DNA from: Cymodocea nodosa
Taxonomy: Eukaryota > Streptophyta > Magnoliopsida > Alismatales > Cymodoceaceae
DNA length: 64,000 bases
NCBI GenBank assembly: GCA_036874045.1
Contig: CM072344.1
Location: 3,940,501-4,004,500 of the forward strand
Direction of reading: 5' to 3'
Made by a program: the position numbers and the translations under genes. The notes under the pieces are model-generated. The model had not been told where the DNA came from and did no database searches. It worked only from the letters and a program-made list of their open reading frames with translations. Shown piece after piece: positions 1 through 12,221 of the stretch; the first letter of the stretch is position 1, and each line of letters opens with the position of its first letter.

Positions 1-950
1 ATCCCAGGTGAGATTTCCTATGACAGGGACGAGAGTGCTCTGTTTCACAGCAACTCTTCCTGTGGCGTCTAGTTCATCCTCCAACAAAATATCAAAATCC
101 GACTTTCATATATAATTGATCCTTATTGGAATCCCGTAAAGGACAGAATTCTATTCTGGATTTTGCAGGTGTTGGAGTTGGGAATCGTGGTCCACTCTGT
201 CATAATCGGTATATCGTTAGGTGCGTCGGAAAGCCCTTTGACGATAAGGCCTCTCGTGGGTGCCTTGAGTTTCCATCAGTTCTTTGAGGGGATGGGCCTC
301 GGCAGCTGCATTGCTCAGGTCAGGCTTTATATTCTAGCTAGGAGTCTTCGGCATCACAATCTCACAGCGACCTTTCCATATCACACTCTCGTTCTAGTCT
401 TCATCGTCCTTCTTGTTCTCTCTGCATCAGTATATAAAAAAGGTCATCGTTCTTCCTCATTTCATAAGAAAAAGGGAGATTATATATATATATATATAAG
501 CATGCACCGTTTTATATCACGTCGTCTTGTACTTGGGATTCCTATTACTTAAGCTCGTACTTGTGGGGAAAGCGACTTGTCTTGCACTAGTCATCTCGAC
601 ACGCCTTTTCCATCTATCTGAACATGCTGCTTGCCCTCCTTTAGGCAAAGTTCAAGGCCAAGGTGATGGCGACGATGGCCCTCTTCTTCTCCCTAACCAC
701 CCCACTCGGAATCGCGTTGGGGATCGGCGTGTCGTCCAGCTACAACGCCCAGAGCACTACGGCTCTGATCGTGGAGGGCGTCTTCGACGCCGCCTCGGCA
801 GGAATCCTGATCTACATGTCCCTTGTCGACCTCCTTGCCGCTGACTTTGTGAGCGCCAAGATGCAGACCAGCGGGCGGCTCCAGCTCTGGGCGTACGTCG
901 CCCTCCTGCTTGGCGCCGGGTTCATGTCCTTCATCGCCAAGTGGTCGTAG
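1..950 (+). CDS. ZIP-family zinc/iron transporter, 3' part of gene
   Basis: Membrane transporter that moves Zn2+/Fe2+-type divalent metals into the cytoplasm. Three exon pieces are visible. Bases 1-7 end an exon (codons for Ser-Gln, then donor GTGAGA). Exon 169-318 follows the acceptor TTTTGCAG. Exon 645-950 follows TTTAG and ends in TAG. Introns are 8-168 and 319-644 (donor GTCAGG), and both junctions keep the frame. The 169-318 exon encodes the family's core: a helix with [12 protein letters not shown] and the next with [10 protein letters not shown], whose His and Glu residues bind metal. The last exon encodes the final three helices ([15 protein letters not shown], the LVDLLAADF region) and ends in AKWS, as in ZIP1/ZIP3/IRT-like proteins. 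The N-terminal helices and His-rich loop lie before the window. Third codon positions in the last exon are mostly G or C. The exact paralogue cannot be told from this half. Confidence 0.93.
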
Positions 951-1198
951 TTGTTCACTCTTGTGGCTTCCACGGTATTGTTCTGCTGCCGCCGGCGGCA
1001 GAAAATGGTTCCAAGGGGAGGCCACGTTGTGGGTCTGGCGGCGGTGGTGTTTCTTTGGTCGTCGTCTCACGGTGAAAACGTTGTTGGCAAAGAATTATCA
1101 TTAAGTTGGTCGATGAATGCAAATCTGCCCTGATAATTAATAAGGATAATGATTTTTAAGCTCTTCTTCAAGATTCCAAAAAGTTGACGAGTAATAAA
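951..1198 (+). terminator. 3' UTR of the ZIP gene with candidate poly(A) signal
   Basis: After the TAG at 948-950 the sequence stays fairly GC-rich to about 1060 and then becomes AT-rich. A canonical AATAAA lies at 1193-1198. The UTR end is inferred from this hexamer only. Confidence 0.5.
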
Positions 1199-3480
1199 TA
1201 AATTGTTACAGTTGCTTAAGTTTAACGAAAATGTGTATATGTTTTTCTTATAAGTTAGTAGTTTTCATATTAATTATGATTTAAACGTTGATGGAGGCTA
1301 GAATATAATTTATCTTGGGCCAAGGTAGTTGATTTAAAAGTGCACGCTATTATTATTGTTAGTTCTAACGTCATGATTTTCCATAGTATTATGTAAAAAA
1401 AATATGTCATTGAAGGATTTCACTTTGTTTGATTTGAGTAAAGACTGAGAATTTTGGTCGTATGGATTTAATGAAAGTTACAATTTAAACTTAAATTTGA
1501 TCATAAGTTAGTTAATATAGCTTTGAAGGGGAAGGAGATTTGCCCAATAAAAAATCAAAAAAGAAAAGTTTACAAAGGAATTCTTAAAAATTAAGTGATT
1601 TTCATACACCAGAATATTTAAATTAAAAAAAAAACTTTTATTGTATAAAAATTTAGACATTCTCTCATTTTCGCCCTCTCCCTTGAGAAAGTGGATCCCA
1701 CTCGATGGAAAGTTGTCGACGCTTCTACGCAGCTACCCTGTTAGAAAACCCGAAGGATCCCTTGCCTCTCGTCTGACGATGTCGCATGCCTCGTGCGTGA
1801 AATCAGTCGTGCATCGTCCGCAGTTAGACTCTTCGTTTAGATAAATAAATAAATCAAGTATAAATGTTGTTCGGCTTACCTCACCCTAAAACCGCGTGTT
1901 ACATTTTTGATGAAACCAACAGGCACATGTTCAAAAAAAAAGAAAAATTTTTGACGAAAATTTCGTATAAAACATTGGAATTTCCATCGGTAAAGTAACA
2001 AACATTTTTCAAGAAATTTTTAATAGTCATTTAATATTATCTATCAAGAAATATCTACAAAACGTCCGATCATGATTTGATCCCTTCCATTTCTCTGCTT
2101 CTATCTTCTTCCTTCTTCCCTAATCGAGCATCATTCTTCACATCAAAGAACTTCTTCCACTGCACTCTCGCCTCCTTCCTGTACATTGTTGTCCAAGTGG
2201 ACTTCCTTTTCTTATGATTTGAGAGAATCTGATTAGAGAGAACCTACTCCTATATTAAGACCATATCAATATTATACAAGACGTCCTCTTTAGTGGGCAT
2301 TTAAGCAACATCTCGATCACCAAGTATCCCTTTCAACGAATAACCCCTTGACTTAATTTGATATCTAATTTAAAACATATTGACTTTGATACCGCTTATT
2401 ATAATTTGGAAGAATCCATGAAATGGGTACCCCATCCATTTTTGATATTCCACGTGCATGGTGGGATTCCATCGTTCTCCTCTATTTTCATTGTGTTTAA
2501 ATTAACTTTCCAGGCACGAACATGGCATAAAATACAAATATAAAGTGGCATAGAACTCTATTTAAATGTGAACCCATTACTTACCTCAATACATTGACCA
2601 AGGCCAATCTAAACTTCCATTCATTAAAAGCGTAGACTTTTCTTCAATATGCTTTCAACTTAAAGCCTAGAATTTTTTTTGGTATTACTGAATCAAGAAA
2701 TAATGTATAATGGCACCGAAAATATTTCTTATTGATAATTAAGTATACGTTTGCACTTTGTAATTTTCTTAGTGATTGATCAATGTGATAATAACTATGT
2801 TTGCATCTAATGTTCAATCAATTGTATAAAAAATAGCATATATTCATAAAAATTTCATTGTTCACACCAAAATTTTTTTTAATTTAGTATAACAATTGAC
2901 AAAAACATGTAAAAGAGAGGGGATGACACTTTGTTTGGATAGAAGACTAATTGCCCAATCAGCTTCCTCTACTCGTTATGCATGTTCGCTACACCAATCA
3001 TTGCTATTATTTGACACCCGACTCATTGTTCCCTCGTTGAACGTGGATTTTTCTCTATCCTTTTTCCTTTAAATTTTTTTTTTTTACTTATTCATTTTAA
3101 GTTATATATATTTTTTATATGTCTTAAGGAATCTCTCTAAGATTAATAATTAATTGTGAACATTACATCTTCTTATAAGAAGAATGCCTCATATGTATTA
3201 TATGAATCACATCAAACATACCAAATATATAGGGATAAAACCAAATTTTATTATCATTTATAAACAAAGGTACAAGTTAATGTTATATAATGAAATTCTT
3301 GTAAATAAAGAAAAATGATAGAAAATATTTTAAATCAGTCATCAAACTTCTCATGTCAAAATAGTTTAGACTTTTACCAAGGAACATTTAATATTTTAAG
3401 TATTTAGTGGTAATTTTTTCTTTTATTTAAATCAATCTTAATAATTAATGTACCATTAGTATTTTGATATTTTACATTCA
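1199..3480. other. AT-rich intergenic DNA, no gene recognised
   Basis: Mostly AT-rich with poly(A) and poly(T) runs. A short GC-richer island (about 1665-1845) carries a 67-codon open frame with no recognisable motif. At 1935-2000 there is a short self-complementary patch (GACGAAAATTTCGT, then GGAATTTCCATCGG) resembling subterminal repeats of CACTA DNA transposons, without visible ends. No convincing exon or RNA gene was found. Confidence 0.5.
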
Positions 3481-4480
3481 ATACCAAAACACATTATATT
3501 GATAATTTAGGTTCTCACCTAAGAGTAGTTTAACATTTTAATATGTCATTATTTATATCAATATGTTCATATATTGGGAGTAATTAACTTTTTAAATATT
3601 TTCTTAAAATATCTAGGAGCAATTAATATTTTTTTTAAATATTTCAATATTTGTATATATTTTATATCCAAATAAACATTTAAGATAATTTAAGCTTGTA
3701 TCTAGGAGTATTTAGATATTTGTATATATTTCATATCTAAATATATGTTTAAGATAGTTTAAGTTCATATATAGGAGTTATTAATGTTTTTGAATATTTG
3801 GTTATTTGTATATATTTCATATCTAAATTTAAGTTCAAGACAATTTAAGCTTATATCTAAGAGCACTTGATATATATATTTATTTATTTGAATATTTATA
3901 TATATTTCATATCCAAATATACATTTAAGATAGTTTAAGCCCATATTTGAGAGCACTCAATATATATATATATATATATATATAGAATATTTAGATATTT
4001 GCATATATTTGATATCCAAATATATGTTTAAGATAGTTTAACCTCATATGTAGGAGTACTCGATATATATACATTTTTTGAATATTTGTATATATTTCAT
4101 ATCCAAATATATGTTTAAAATAGTTTAAATTAATATTTATAAGAAATTGATATTTTATATTTTTTTAATATTTAAAATATTTATATATATTTCATATCCA
4201 AATATATGTTTAAGATATTTTAAGTTCAAATTTAAGAGTGATTGATATTTTAGATGGTTTATATTCTTATCTAGTAGCATTTTAATATTTTAGGCATAAG
4301 CAAAGGTATTTTGGTAATTTTACATATACATGAGAATATCTATATTTTTCTTTTTATATTTTGACATTATATATATATATTTCAAAATATACTTTTTAGA
4401 CAATTTAAGTTCCTATCTAGGAGTATTTAAAATTTGAATATGTCAACATTTGTATTAATATACTTGTAATTTAATATTTT
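3480..4480. repeat. Diverged AT-rich tandem repeat array
   Basis: A unit containing 'tatatttcatatccaaata', then 'gtttaagatagtttaag', then 'tatctaggagta' repeats with irregular spacing of about 70-105 bases. Copies of the 'tttaaga' core lie near 3680, 3750, 3835, 3925, 4030, 4112 and 4210. A dinucleotide (TA)n run fills 3960-3984. The same units occur in reverse orientation at 22153-22556. Confidence 0.75.
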
Positions 4481-5614
4481 ATATTTTTTATAAAAAGTTT
4501 ACGTTCTTGTTTAAGAGTATTTAAAATTTAAATATGTCAATACATGTATTAATGTTGACATATTTATATATTAGACAATTTAGACTCTCATCTAAGAGTT
4601 TATATTTTTTCATATTCCAAATATGTATGTTTCATGTTTCCAAACATTTTATATTTCACATCTTTATTATATATATATATATTCTTTTCTTTTTTGTTGA
4701 AACGTAGCTAGATTGAACTTTATTTTAGTCATATTGAAATTTATTTTACATTTTGTCTATTTGGTTTTTTTGTTTGTTTGTTGTTTCTTTTTATTCTTCT
4801 TTTTTTTCATATCATAATTTCCATTTAAATATTTATATTTCATATCTAAAACATTTAACTTTGCTTTATTTCTTTTTTACTTTGAATATTTATATGTTGC
4901 ATACAAAGTATTTTAATTTCCACTTTAGATATTATGTGTTATATCTAAAGGACATTGACATTTAATTTTAGATATTTATATTTTGTATCAAAAATATGTT
5001 ACTTTTTTACTTTAGATGTTATATTTTCTTATCTAAAAATATTGTTTGGTCGTCTTAAATGCATATATGTCACATATTTTAATTAATTTTTCCTTGTTTT
5101 AGATATGTTATAATTTTTTGTATCTAAAAGATTTAACTTCATCTCCAAGAATTTAAATTTTTTTCTTTGAAAAATTTCATATATATATATATTATTTTAT
5201 TTTATTATTGTTTGATCACATCGAAGTTTGACTTCAATACAACCAAAGTTTTCCTTTTCTTTTCTTTCTCGAATGGACCAAAGTTTGAAGTTTTTTTTTT
5301 CAATCGGACGAAAACAAGATTTGGTTCGACCGATATGTTTATTTTTCCTTTTTTTTTTTACATATATATGTGCTTGGTATTTTATACATGTGTATTTGAT
5401 GTCATAATTTTATTTTAGATACTCATCTTATATTTAAGATGTTTAATCATATTTTAAGTTTTTTTTTTACACTTGATATCTAAAGTATCATAATTTTATT
5501 TTAGATATTCATATTTTATATTTAAAATACTTGATTTAAATTTTTATATAGAAATCTAAAATCTCACGATTTTGATTTGAGATATATCTATAATTTATCT
5601 CTAAAATATCTAGT

Positions 5615-5640
<26 letters not shown>
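3990..5640 (+). repeat. Left arm of long AT-rich inverted repeat
   Basis: This stretch is imperfectly reverse-complementary to 6510-7765 and, further out, to 22153-22556. Paired landmarks: GATGTCAT at 5398 with ATGACATC ending at 6749; ATTGAACTTTATT at 4712 with its complement ending at 7458. Both pairs place the centre near 6.08 kb. No coding potential is seen apart from chance frames. Confidence 0.75.

Positions 5641-5666
<26 letters not shown>
5619..5666. repeat. (AT)n microsatellite
   Basis: Uninterrupted AT dinucleotide run of about 24 units at the inner edge of the left arm. Similar runs lie at 5740-5766 and 22587-22622. Confidence 0.95.
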
Positions 5667-5668
<2 letters not shown>

Positions 5669-5735
5669 TTTTTTTCTTTTGGTTGAAACACGGTTAGATT
5701 GAACTTCATTTTGATGAGAGACATGTTAATAAGAC

Positions 5736-5766
<31 letters not shown>

Positions 5767-6509
5767 ATACCTATATAGAAGCAAATATTTTAGATAGAAA
5801 AATATATAATATTTAAAAAAGGGGAGGAAGAGAACTTTATAAAATATAAATGTTTAAGATAAAGTTCAAACGCCTTTTATGAAAAATGGAAATATTCAAA
5901 TAAAGTCAAAATAGATTTTCTCGGCATAATAATGTCCTGGAGGTAAAATATAATACTAAAAATAAATAATATTTCAAATTAAATGAATAAAATTCCAAAA
6001 AAACAAAAAAAAGATGAAGAAGCAATAAAAATTCAACCCATTTATCAGACCAATAAAGTTACTGCCCTTTCTAAAAAAAAAGAAAAGAAAAAGAAGAGGA
6101 AAGGAGTGATGATATTTGCTAGTGAGATTGACGATATTTCCCACAAACAAATCAAAAAAGCGGGATATACGTTGATAGATAATAATATAATAAGTATATA
6201 AGTATAAATATGTGAATAAGACAACTAAGATCATATAAATATCAAAATGTGGAAGTCAAATGTTTTAGACATGAAATGTGAATATCAAAAAAAAAAAATC
6301 GAAATTAAATTATTTTAGACATGAAATATAACTATCTAAAATTAACATATCTTGGATATAAAAAATAAATATTTAAGAATATAAGTATCTAAGATAAGAG
6401 AGATTAAAGAGTTCGGATATGAGATGTAAATATTTGAGATGAAATGAACCAAAGTATTAAAATTTTCTTTTTTTCAAAAAAAAAAAGCATTTAGATATAA
6501 AAATATAAA
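5667..6509. other. Spacer of the long inverted repeat
   Basis: AT-rich, with a purine-rich stretch (6070-6105), two (AT)n tracts and a partial second copy of the 'gttgaaac...agattgaactt' segment (5685-5712; compare 4697-4722). The short open frames on both strands here are low-complexity Lys/Phe runs and are not credible genes. Confidence 0.5.
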
Positions 6510-7765
6510 TATCTAATATATATATATAATAATTAAACATTTTAGATATGGAATATAAATATCTAAAACCAAAATCATAACATTTTGGGTATCCATATAA
6601 AGATTTAAATCAAGTATTTTAGGTATAAAATATGAATATCTAAAATAAAATTATGACACTTCAGATATCATGTTTAGAAAAAAAAACATAAAATAGAATT
6701 AAACATCTTAGATATAAGATATAAATATCTAAAATAAAATTATGACATCAAATATACATTTACAAAATATGAAATGCATATATATGTGAAAAATAAGAGA
6801 AAAAAGAAATATATCAATACATTGTTCCAGTTTGATTGAAAATATTTTTTCCCATTGTATCCAAATTAAGCTTTGGTTCAATTGAAAAAGAAAAAAAAAG
6901 AAAACTTCAATTGTATTAAAGTTAAACTTTGATTCAACCAAAACATAAAAGGATGATAAATAAGAAAAAGTAATAAATATATATAAAAAAATGAAATGTC
7001 CCAAGATAAAAAAGAAATTCCAAAAAAAGGGAAAATTAATTAAAATATGTGACATATATGCATCTAAGACAACTGAAAATATCTTTAGATGAGAAAATAT
7101 AACATCTAAAGCAAAAAAATTAATAGATAGGAAATATAAATATCTAAAATTAAATATCAAAGTCCTTTAAATATAACACAAAAATATCTAAAGTGAAAAT
7201 CAAAATACTTTGAACGTCATATAAATATCTAAAGAAAAAGAAAACCAAGCAAAGTTAAATATTTTAGATATGAAATATAAATATCTAAAAGAGAATTACA
7301 ATATAAAAAAGAAGAAGAAAAAAACAACAAACAAATAATAAAAAAATAGACAAAATGTGAAACACATTTATGTATATGTATATATACATATATATAATAT
7401 AAAAGGATGTATCAATTAAATCATACTTTATTTTGGTTTGATCGAAATAAAGTTTGATTTAACTATGTTTTAATAAAAAAGAAAAGAAGAAAAAAATGCA
7501 TATATATATAACAAAGATATATGAAATATAAAATGTTTGGAAATATGAAACATATATATTTGAAATACAAAAAAATATAAATACTCTTAGATAAAAGTCT
7601 AAATTATCTAATATATAAATATATTAGCATTAATACAAATGTTGACATATTTAAATTTTAAATACTCTTAAATAAGAATATAAATTATTTATAAAAATAT
7701 TAAATATTAAATTACACTTAAATATGAGTTTAAACTATTTACAAAAATATATTTCAACATAGAAA
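6510..7765 (-). repeat. Right arm of long AT-rich inverted repeat, proximal part
   Basis: Reverse complement of about 4390-5640, with many 'aaatatctaaa' and 'tttagatat' words. The arm is interrupted downstream by a hAT transposon (7931-9885) and by the composite LTR element starting at 10000. It continues at 9960-9999 and 22153-22556. Confidence 0.75.
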
Positions 7766-8327
7766 CATAACATGTCAAAACAAAAAATAATAATAATAAG
7801 AAAAAATGAATAAATAGATCAATTGATATATTTTAACATAAAGAAAACTCAAAATGTCAAAATATATAGATATTAAAAAAAAGGAAATGCCACACTCAAC
7901 ATTCATGAAACGTCTACATTTACAAATGTCTAAGGGGGTGTTTGTGTATTGAAAAATAGTGGAAAAAAATGAAAAAATATTACAAAAAATGTTGGAAAGA
8001 AAAATGACAAAAAGTAATAGAAAATCAAGGTGTTTGTGCATAGAATAGAAAATGATGAAATTTGAAATATATGCGTTTGTGTATAGCATATAAAATGACA
8101 GAAAATCATAGAAATGAGTCTATAATGGGCTGGCCTAGCCTAACCTAATTTTTTAAATCAGGTTAGGCCAGACTATAATATATTAGAAAATTAGCTCGTG
8201 GGTTGATTCAGGCCTGACCGATTAAGGCCCCAATGTTCATTTTTTACGAATGTTATAAAAACAAACGTTATTTCAACAAGAAAAAAAAGAATGTTGAAAC
8301 CAACAACTAGATGAAAATACAACACTA

Positions 8328-8880
8328 CTAGATGAAAATGAATTTGCAAAAGCTAATTATTTTATTGAATTTTTAAAATAATTTTATAATGCAACAGAAC
8401 ATTTATTAGGAATATATTATTGTACATCTGTTTATGCAATCCACCACTTATATAATATTGCAAAAGTTTTTAATAATTATAGTACTTATCCATTTTTTGC
8501 ACTTATAGTTTTCAAAATGAAAGAAATTTTTAAAAAATATTAGAATAAGATACCTCTCTTTTATACATTAAATCCTTGTTTAGATCCTAGGACTAAAGTA
8601 AAAGTTATTAAAAAATTAATAAATGTAATACAAATTTGTTTAAATGTAAAACTTGATCTAACAATTGAAAATGTAAAAGAAATTTTAAATAATATGTTTG
8701 ATTTGTATGTTACAAAATATGAAACATAATAACAAACACAAAATATGTCTTATTTTTCACAACCATCATCATCATTAATAATTGATTATAGTATATTTGA
8801 TGATGAATATAGTGATTTTAATGTAATAAATAGGAAAGAATTAAATAATTTTAATAATAATTATCATAGCTATTTAATAT
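8328..8880 (+). pseudogene. hAT transposase fragment
   Basis: Reading in one frame gives a diagnostic stretch of plant hAT (RICESLEEPER/Ac-like) transposases: HLLGIYYCTSVYAIHHLY, then MKEIFKKY-stop-NKIPLFYTL and CLDPRTK. In active relatives this matches the 'YYPTSN...FKKYW..IPLLY...LDPR' region shortly before the C-terminal dimerisation domain. The Trp after FKKY is replaced by TAG. The DNA-binding N-terminus and the dimerisation domain are not recognisable, so this is a short remnant. Confidence 0.75.
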
Positions 8881-9215
8881 AAAAAATAAAAATTTCAATC
8901 GAATTGAAGTTGAGTTTCGATCAAATTGAAGGAAAAAATAAGAAAATAAAAAACTTTGATCAGTCCAAAGTTGAGCTTCAATCAAATTGAAGGAAAAAAA
9001 AAAAAATTTTTTGATCAGATTGAAGTTGAGTTTTGATCAGATTGAAGGAAAAAATAAAAAACTTTGATCAAATTGAAGTTGAACTTCAATTAGACCAAAG
9101 GAAAAAAAAGAAAATAAAAAACTTCAATGAACTGAAGTTGAGATTCGATTAAATTGAAGGAAAAAATAAAAAACTTTGGTTGATCAGACCAAAGAAAAAA
9201 AAAAAGAACATACAT
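8881..9215. repeat. ~60-bp minisatellite inside the hAT element
   Basis: About five to six diverged copies of a unit with 'gatcaaattgaagttgag', 'tcgatcaaattgaagg' and an A-rich tail ('aaaaaataaaaaac'). Unit length varies through poly(A) differences. Chance frames across it are rich in Lys/Phe and are not genes. Confidence 0.75.
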
Positions 9216-9930
9216 GCGAACAATGAAAAAATAATAATTGAAATGAAAGCTATACAAAAATTTTGGTTTAATTGAAAAATTTTTGGTCAAACCAATTGAA
9301 CAAAATGAATGTTATATATATATAATATCAGTTTGAACATAATATAATCGATTCAATTGAGTTTGTTTCTTTTAAAAATAAAATATATAGGATTTTCACC
9401 TTATTGGTTAAATTGAGAGAAAACTTGAGAGAAAACTTGGTTAAACTAATCTCTTAAAATCATATAAATATAATTATAATAAAAAAATAATATAATCTCG
9501 GTTGAATCAAAATGTTTGTAGTTTAGTTGTTTTCTAAAAAAATAATATAATCATAAAATATTTTATGGACTCAATTGAGACACTTTCGATTTGGTCGATT
9601 TAAATAAATATAAATACATATATATAATAATAATATTATTAATCAACATAAATGTGTGAGGAGATGAGAGAGCGACAATGCGTGAGACGGAAAAAAAATT
9701 TTCGTTGGATTTGGAGGGATTGGGGTCAGAAAATGCTAGATAACTTGTCTTTTATATCAGGAAAAATGATGGAAAACAATAGAAAACTTGTCAGACACAC
9801 AAACACTTAGAAAATGATGGAAAATTTTTCATCATTTTCCTTTTCAGCATTTCTACTATTTTTCAGGTGCACAAACACCCACTAAGTGACGTAAAAAAAA
9901 TAGTGATAATAAGAGGGTAAAATATAAAAA
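9216..9930. other. Right non-coding part of the hAT element and its flank
   Basis: AT-rich DNA without coding signal. It includes the right subterminal repeats of the hAT element (9740-9885) and a short flank before the inverted-repeat sequence resumes near 9960. Confidence 0.5.
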
Positions 9931-9999
9931 AAATGAGAGTAATAATAAATTATAAAAATATAAAACAAATTAAAATACTCCTAAATAAGAGTTTAAACT

Positions 10000-11513
10000 T
10001 GTTGAGTATTATGTTTTGATGATGTGTGCTAAACGAATGTAATCATATTTAATCAATTACTATTGTTTGTGAAAGTAAATTAAGAATATCGATTAATACA
10101 GAAAAGTTTAATGATATAAATACTTGTCTGTAATGAATATGAAATTATGCTAAGTTAAATAACTAGTCATTACGTTATACTAACTTTTCATTTAACTAAA
10201 TGTTAAGTTAACATGTGTTTTTATTGTAAAGTATGATATGTTTTAAAAGTTTTATTTTTGTATCATGTATAGTGCATGTTAAGATAACTCGTTGAGTTAG
10301 TACTTTATTTATAAAAATGTCACATGAGAACTCGTTGAGTTATAAGGTTAAAGGTTAAAATAGGTCACATGATAACTCGTTGAGTTAATAAACAAAGTGT
10401 TAATGTAAAGCGACAAACTCATTAAGTTAGTATTATGCACATGGTGAATTTAGAGTTTATGAATGTTATATTGTATCACATGAGTTGCACATGTTTAACT
10501 CGTTAAGTTGACATAACTACACGCGTTGAGTTGTTATATTGAACACTAAGGCAACGCATTAGGTTATCGTTATAAACTTAAAGTTATTATTTTTGCACGT
10601 GGTAAATACTTTATTGTTTAAAATATTTATTTATTATTGGTTTGTTGAGTTATCAATAACACAACAGAGTTAGTTCGTTGAGTTAACTGTAACACCACAA
10701 AGTTGGTTCATTGAGTTAGCATAACACTATGGACTTAGTTCGTTGAGTTAACTACAGTACTTGTCACATGAATTGACACATGATGAACTCATTAAGTTAG
10801 ATATGTTAAGTTATAAATCTACTTGTTTTACTTGTTTACTTAACATTAACACGACTTGTTATTACACTTGATAAAAACTTTTGGACGAGAAAGTTTATTT
10901 TGCAGGAAATTTTTCAAACATCTAGAATTAGTGATTAAAGAAAATTCGAGAGGAAAATATGGATCAGAATGTGTGTATGTCGATGAAGGAAAAAGAGAAG
11001 ACGTGAAGAGTAGAAGACTGATTGTGGATAAACGTGAAAGATATGCATGAAATGGAAATACAGTATAAAAGACATAGAATTCTTGTTGATCAATTATCCT
11101 TACACACCAAATGAAATATATTTTTAGGGATCAAACACCTCTCTAGGGAAAAGCTCTAAGATAGAAGAAAATTTGGTGAAGAAGAGAAAGTCAGATATAT
11201 GTCACTAAAGATTTGAAGCATTAGAAGAAAACAAATTTGGTGAAATAGAGAAAGTCAGATATTTGTCATTGAAGATTTGCAAAAGAAGAACAAGAAGAAA
11301 AATCTCAAACAAGGAGAAATGTTTTAAATTTCGTAAATTAGTTTTCTTTGTTTGTAGTTATGAAATTGATTAGATGAAATCTGGTATCGTTATATAATTG
11401 CATCTACAATTTTTGAAGAGAATTGAATTGTATATTGCAATTGAAATCTTGAATAAAATGATTTGATTAAAATAGTGTCTCAACTTGTTTTTAATTTTGA
11501 AGTTTCCATTACT
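10000..11513 (+). repeat. 5' LTR of element A, 3'-truncated
   Basis: Matches the LTR at 18974 and the complete solo LTR at 32126-33836. It lacks the last ~55 bases of that solo copy and any primer-binding site: similarity ends near 'gaagtttccatta' and the ORF begins 27 bases later. U3 (about 10278-10800) holds about a dozen copies of the word (T/C)CGTT(G/A)AGTTA, some paired with TAACACAAC-type half sites. A TATAAAAG box lies at 11064-11071 and is conserved in the two other copies. Confidence 0.8.
11064..11071 (+). promoter_or_regulatory. TATA box of family-A LTR
   Basis: TATAAAAG preceded by 'atacag' and followed by 'acatagaattct'. Equivalent TATAAAAG boxes occur near 20036 (3' LTR) and 33184 (solo LTR), so it probably marks the U3/R boundary. 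Confidence 0.6.
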
Positions 11514-12221
11514 CTGAACATTCTATAGAGACTGAATTAATGGATGTTGCAGATGTTGAAAATATTCCTTACACTATTGAAGCTAAAGAATCAAGTTTAC
11601 TTGAGGAGCTTCAAGAAAATATTCTAACAAAAGAACAAAATGACATTCCTTTTGAGGAAGAGATTCTTGAAGAAGAATTAAATTCTAAATCAAGGCTTCA
11701 GGTATCATCTTCTAAACATAGGACTCTACACATTCAAGGTAATTCAATTCATTTTAGATCTGAGGAAATTTTATAGAAATACAATAGTTTGATTATATGT
11801 CAAATTCTACATGCTAGACCAATAAAGTTTAAAAGTTTAATGGAAATTAAAGATCTATTTGAGTTTCAAGGCTTAATACAATTTTTACTAGTTGGAACAA
11901 AGCGGAAACAATATAAAGAACTTATTATAGCTTTTAACAACAATTTGGTACATAATGACTTTTTTTTGAAAACTCAAATAACTCAACAGGAGTTTACTTT
12001 ATCTCCTAAATTAATTTTTGATGTTTTGGGATTACGAAATGAAAGTGTTGTTGTTACCAATAGATTTGACATAATTAGACAATTAGAATGGGATATTCAT
12101 TCTTTATCATAGATTCCAAATGTATATTCAGAAATGCAATTAATGAAAAATCTGAATGCCAAAGCTAGGTTTATTACAAATATCCTACATGCAAATTTAT
12201 TTCAAAGAGTTGGACATAATT

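Larger units (their letters stand above)
7931..9885 (+). mobile_element. Decayed hAT DNA transposon
   Basis: Bounded by imperfect terminal inverted repeats: TAAGGGGGTGTTTGTG at the left and the complement of TTAGTGGGTGTTTGTG at the right, followed inward by GAAAAATAGT on both sides. Related subterminal words ('gtgtttgtgcatag', 'gaaaatgatg') recur near 8027, 8071 and 9755, as is common in hAT elements. The interior carries a hAT transposase remnant and a minisatellite. TAA flanks both ends; a clear 8-bp target duplication was not found, so exact ends are uncertain. Confidence 0.72.

Noticed and set aside
693..1070. 125-codon frame on the minus strand opposite the ZIP exon
   Set aside because: Shadow of the GC-rich ZIP coding exon; no motif of its own.
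1641..1844. 67-codon open frame in a GC-richer island
   Set aside because: No recognisable motif, start context or neighbouring exon; composition alone is not enough to call a gene.
1935..2000. CACTA-like subterminal repeats
   Set aside because: Only one short self-complementary patch; no CACTA terminus, target duplication or transposase nearby.
5974..6234. Overlapping open frames on both strands of the inverted-repeat spacer
   Set aside because: Low-complexity Lys/Phe/Ile runs produced by A/T-rich sequence; no domain.
6240..7300. Recurring AAATATCT words resembling the circadian evening element
   Set aside because: They are part of the diverged tandem repeat unit and mirrored in the other arm; repetition is explained without invoking clock regulation.
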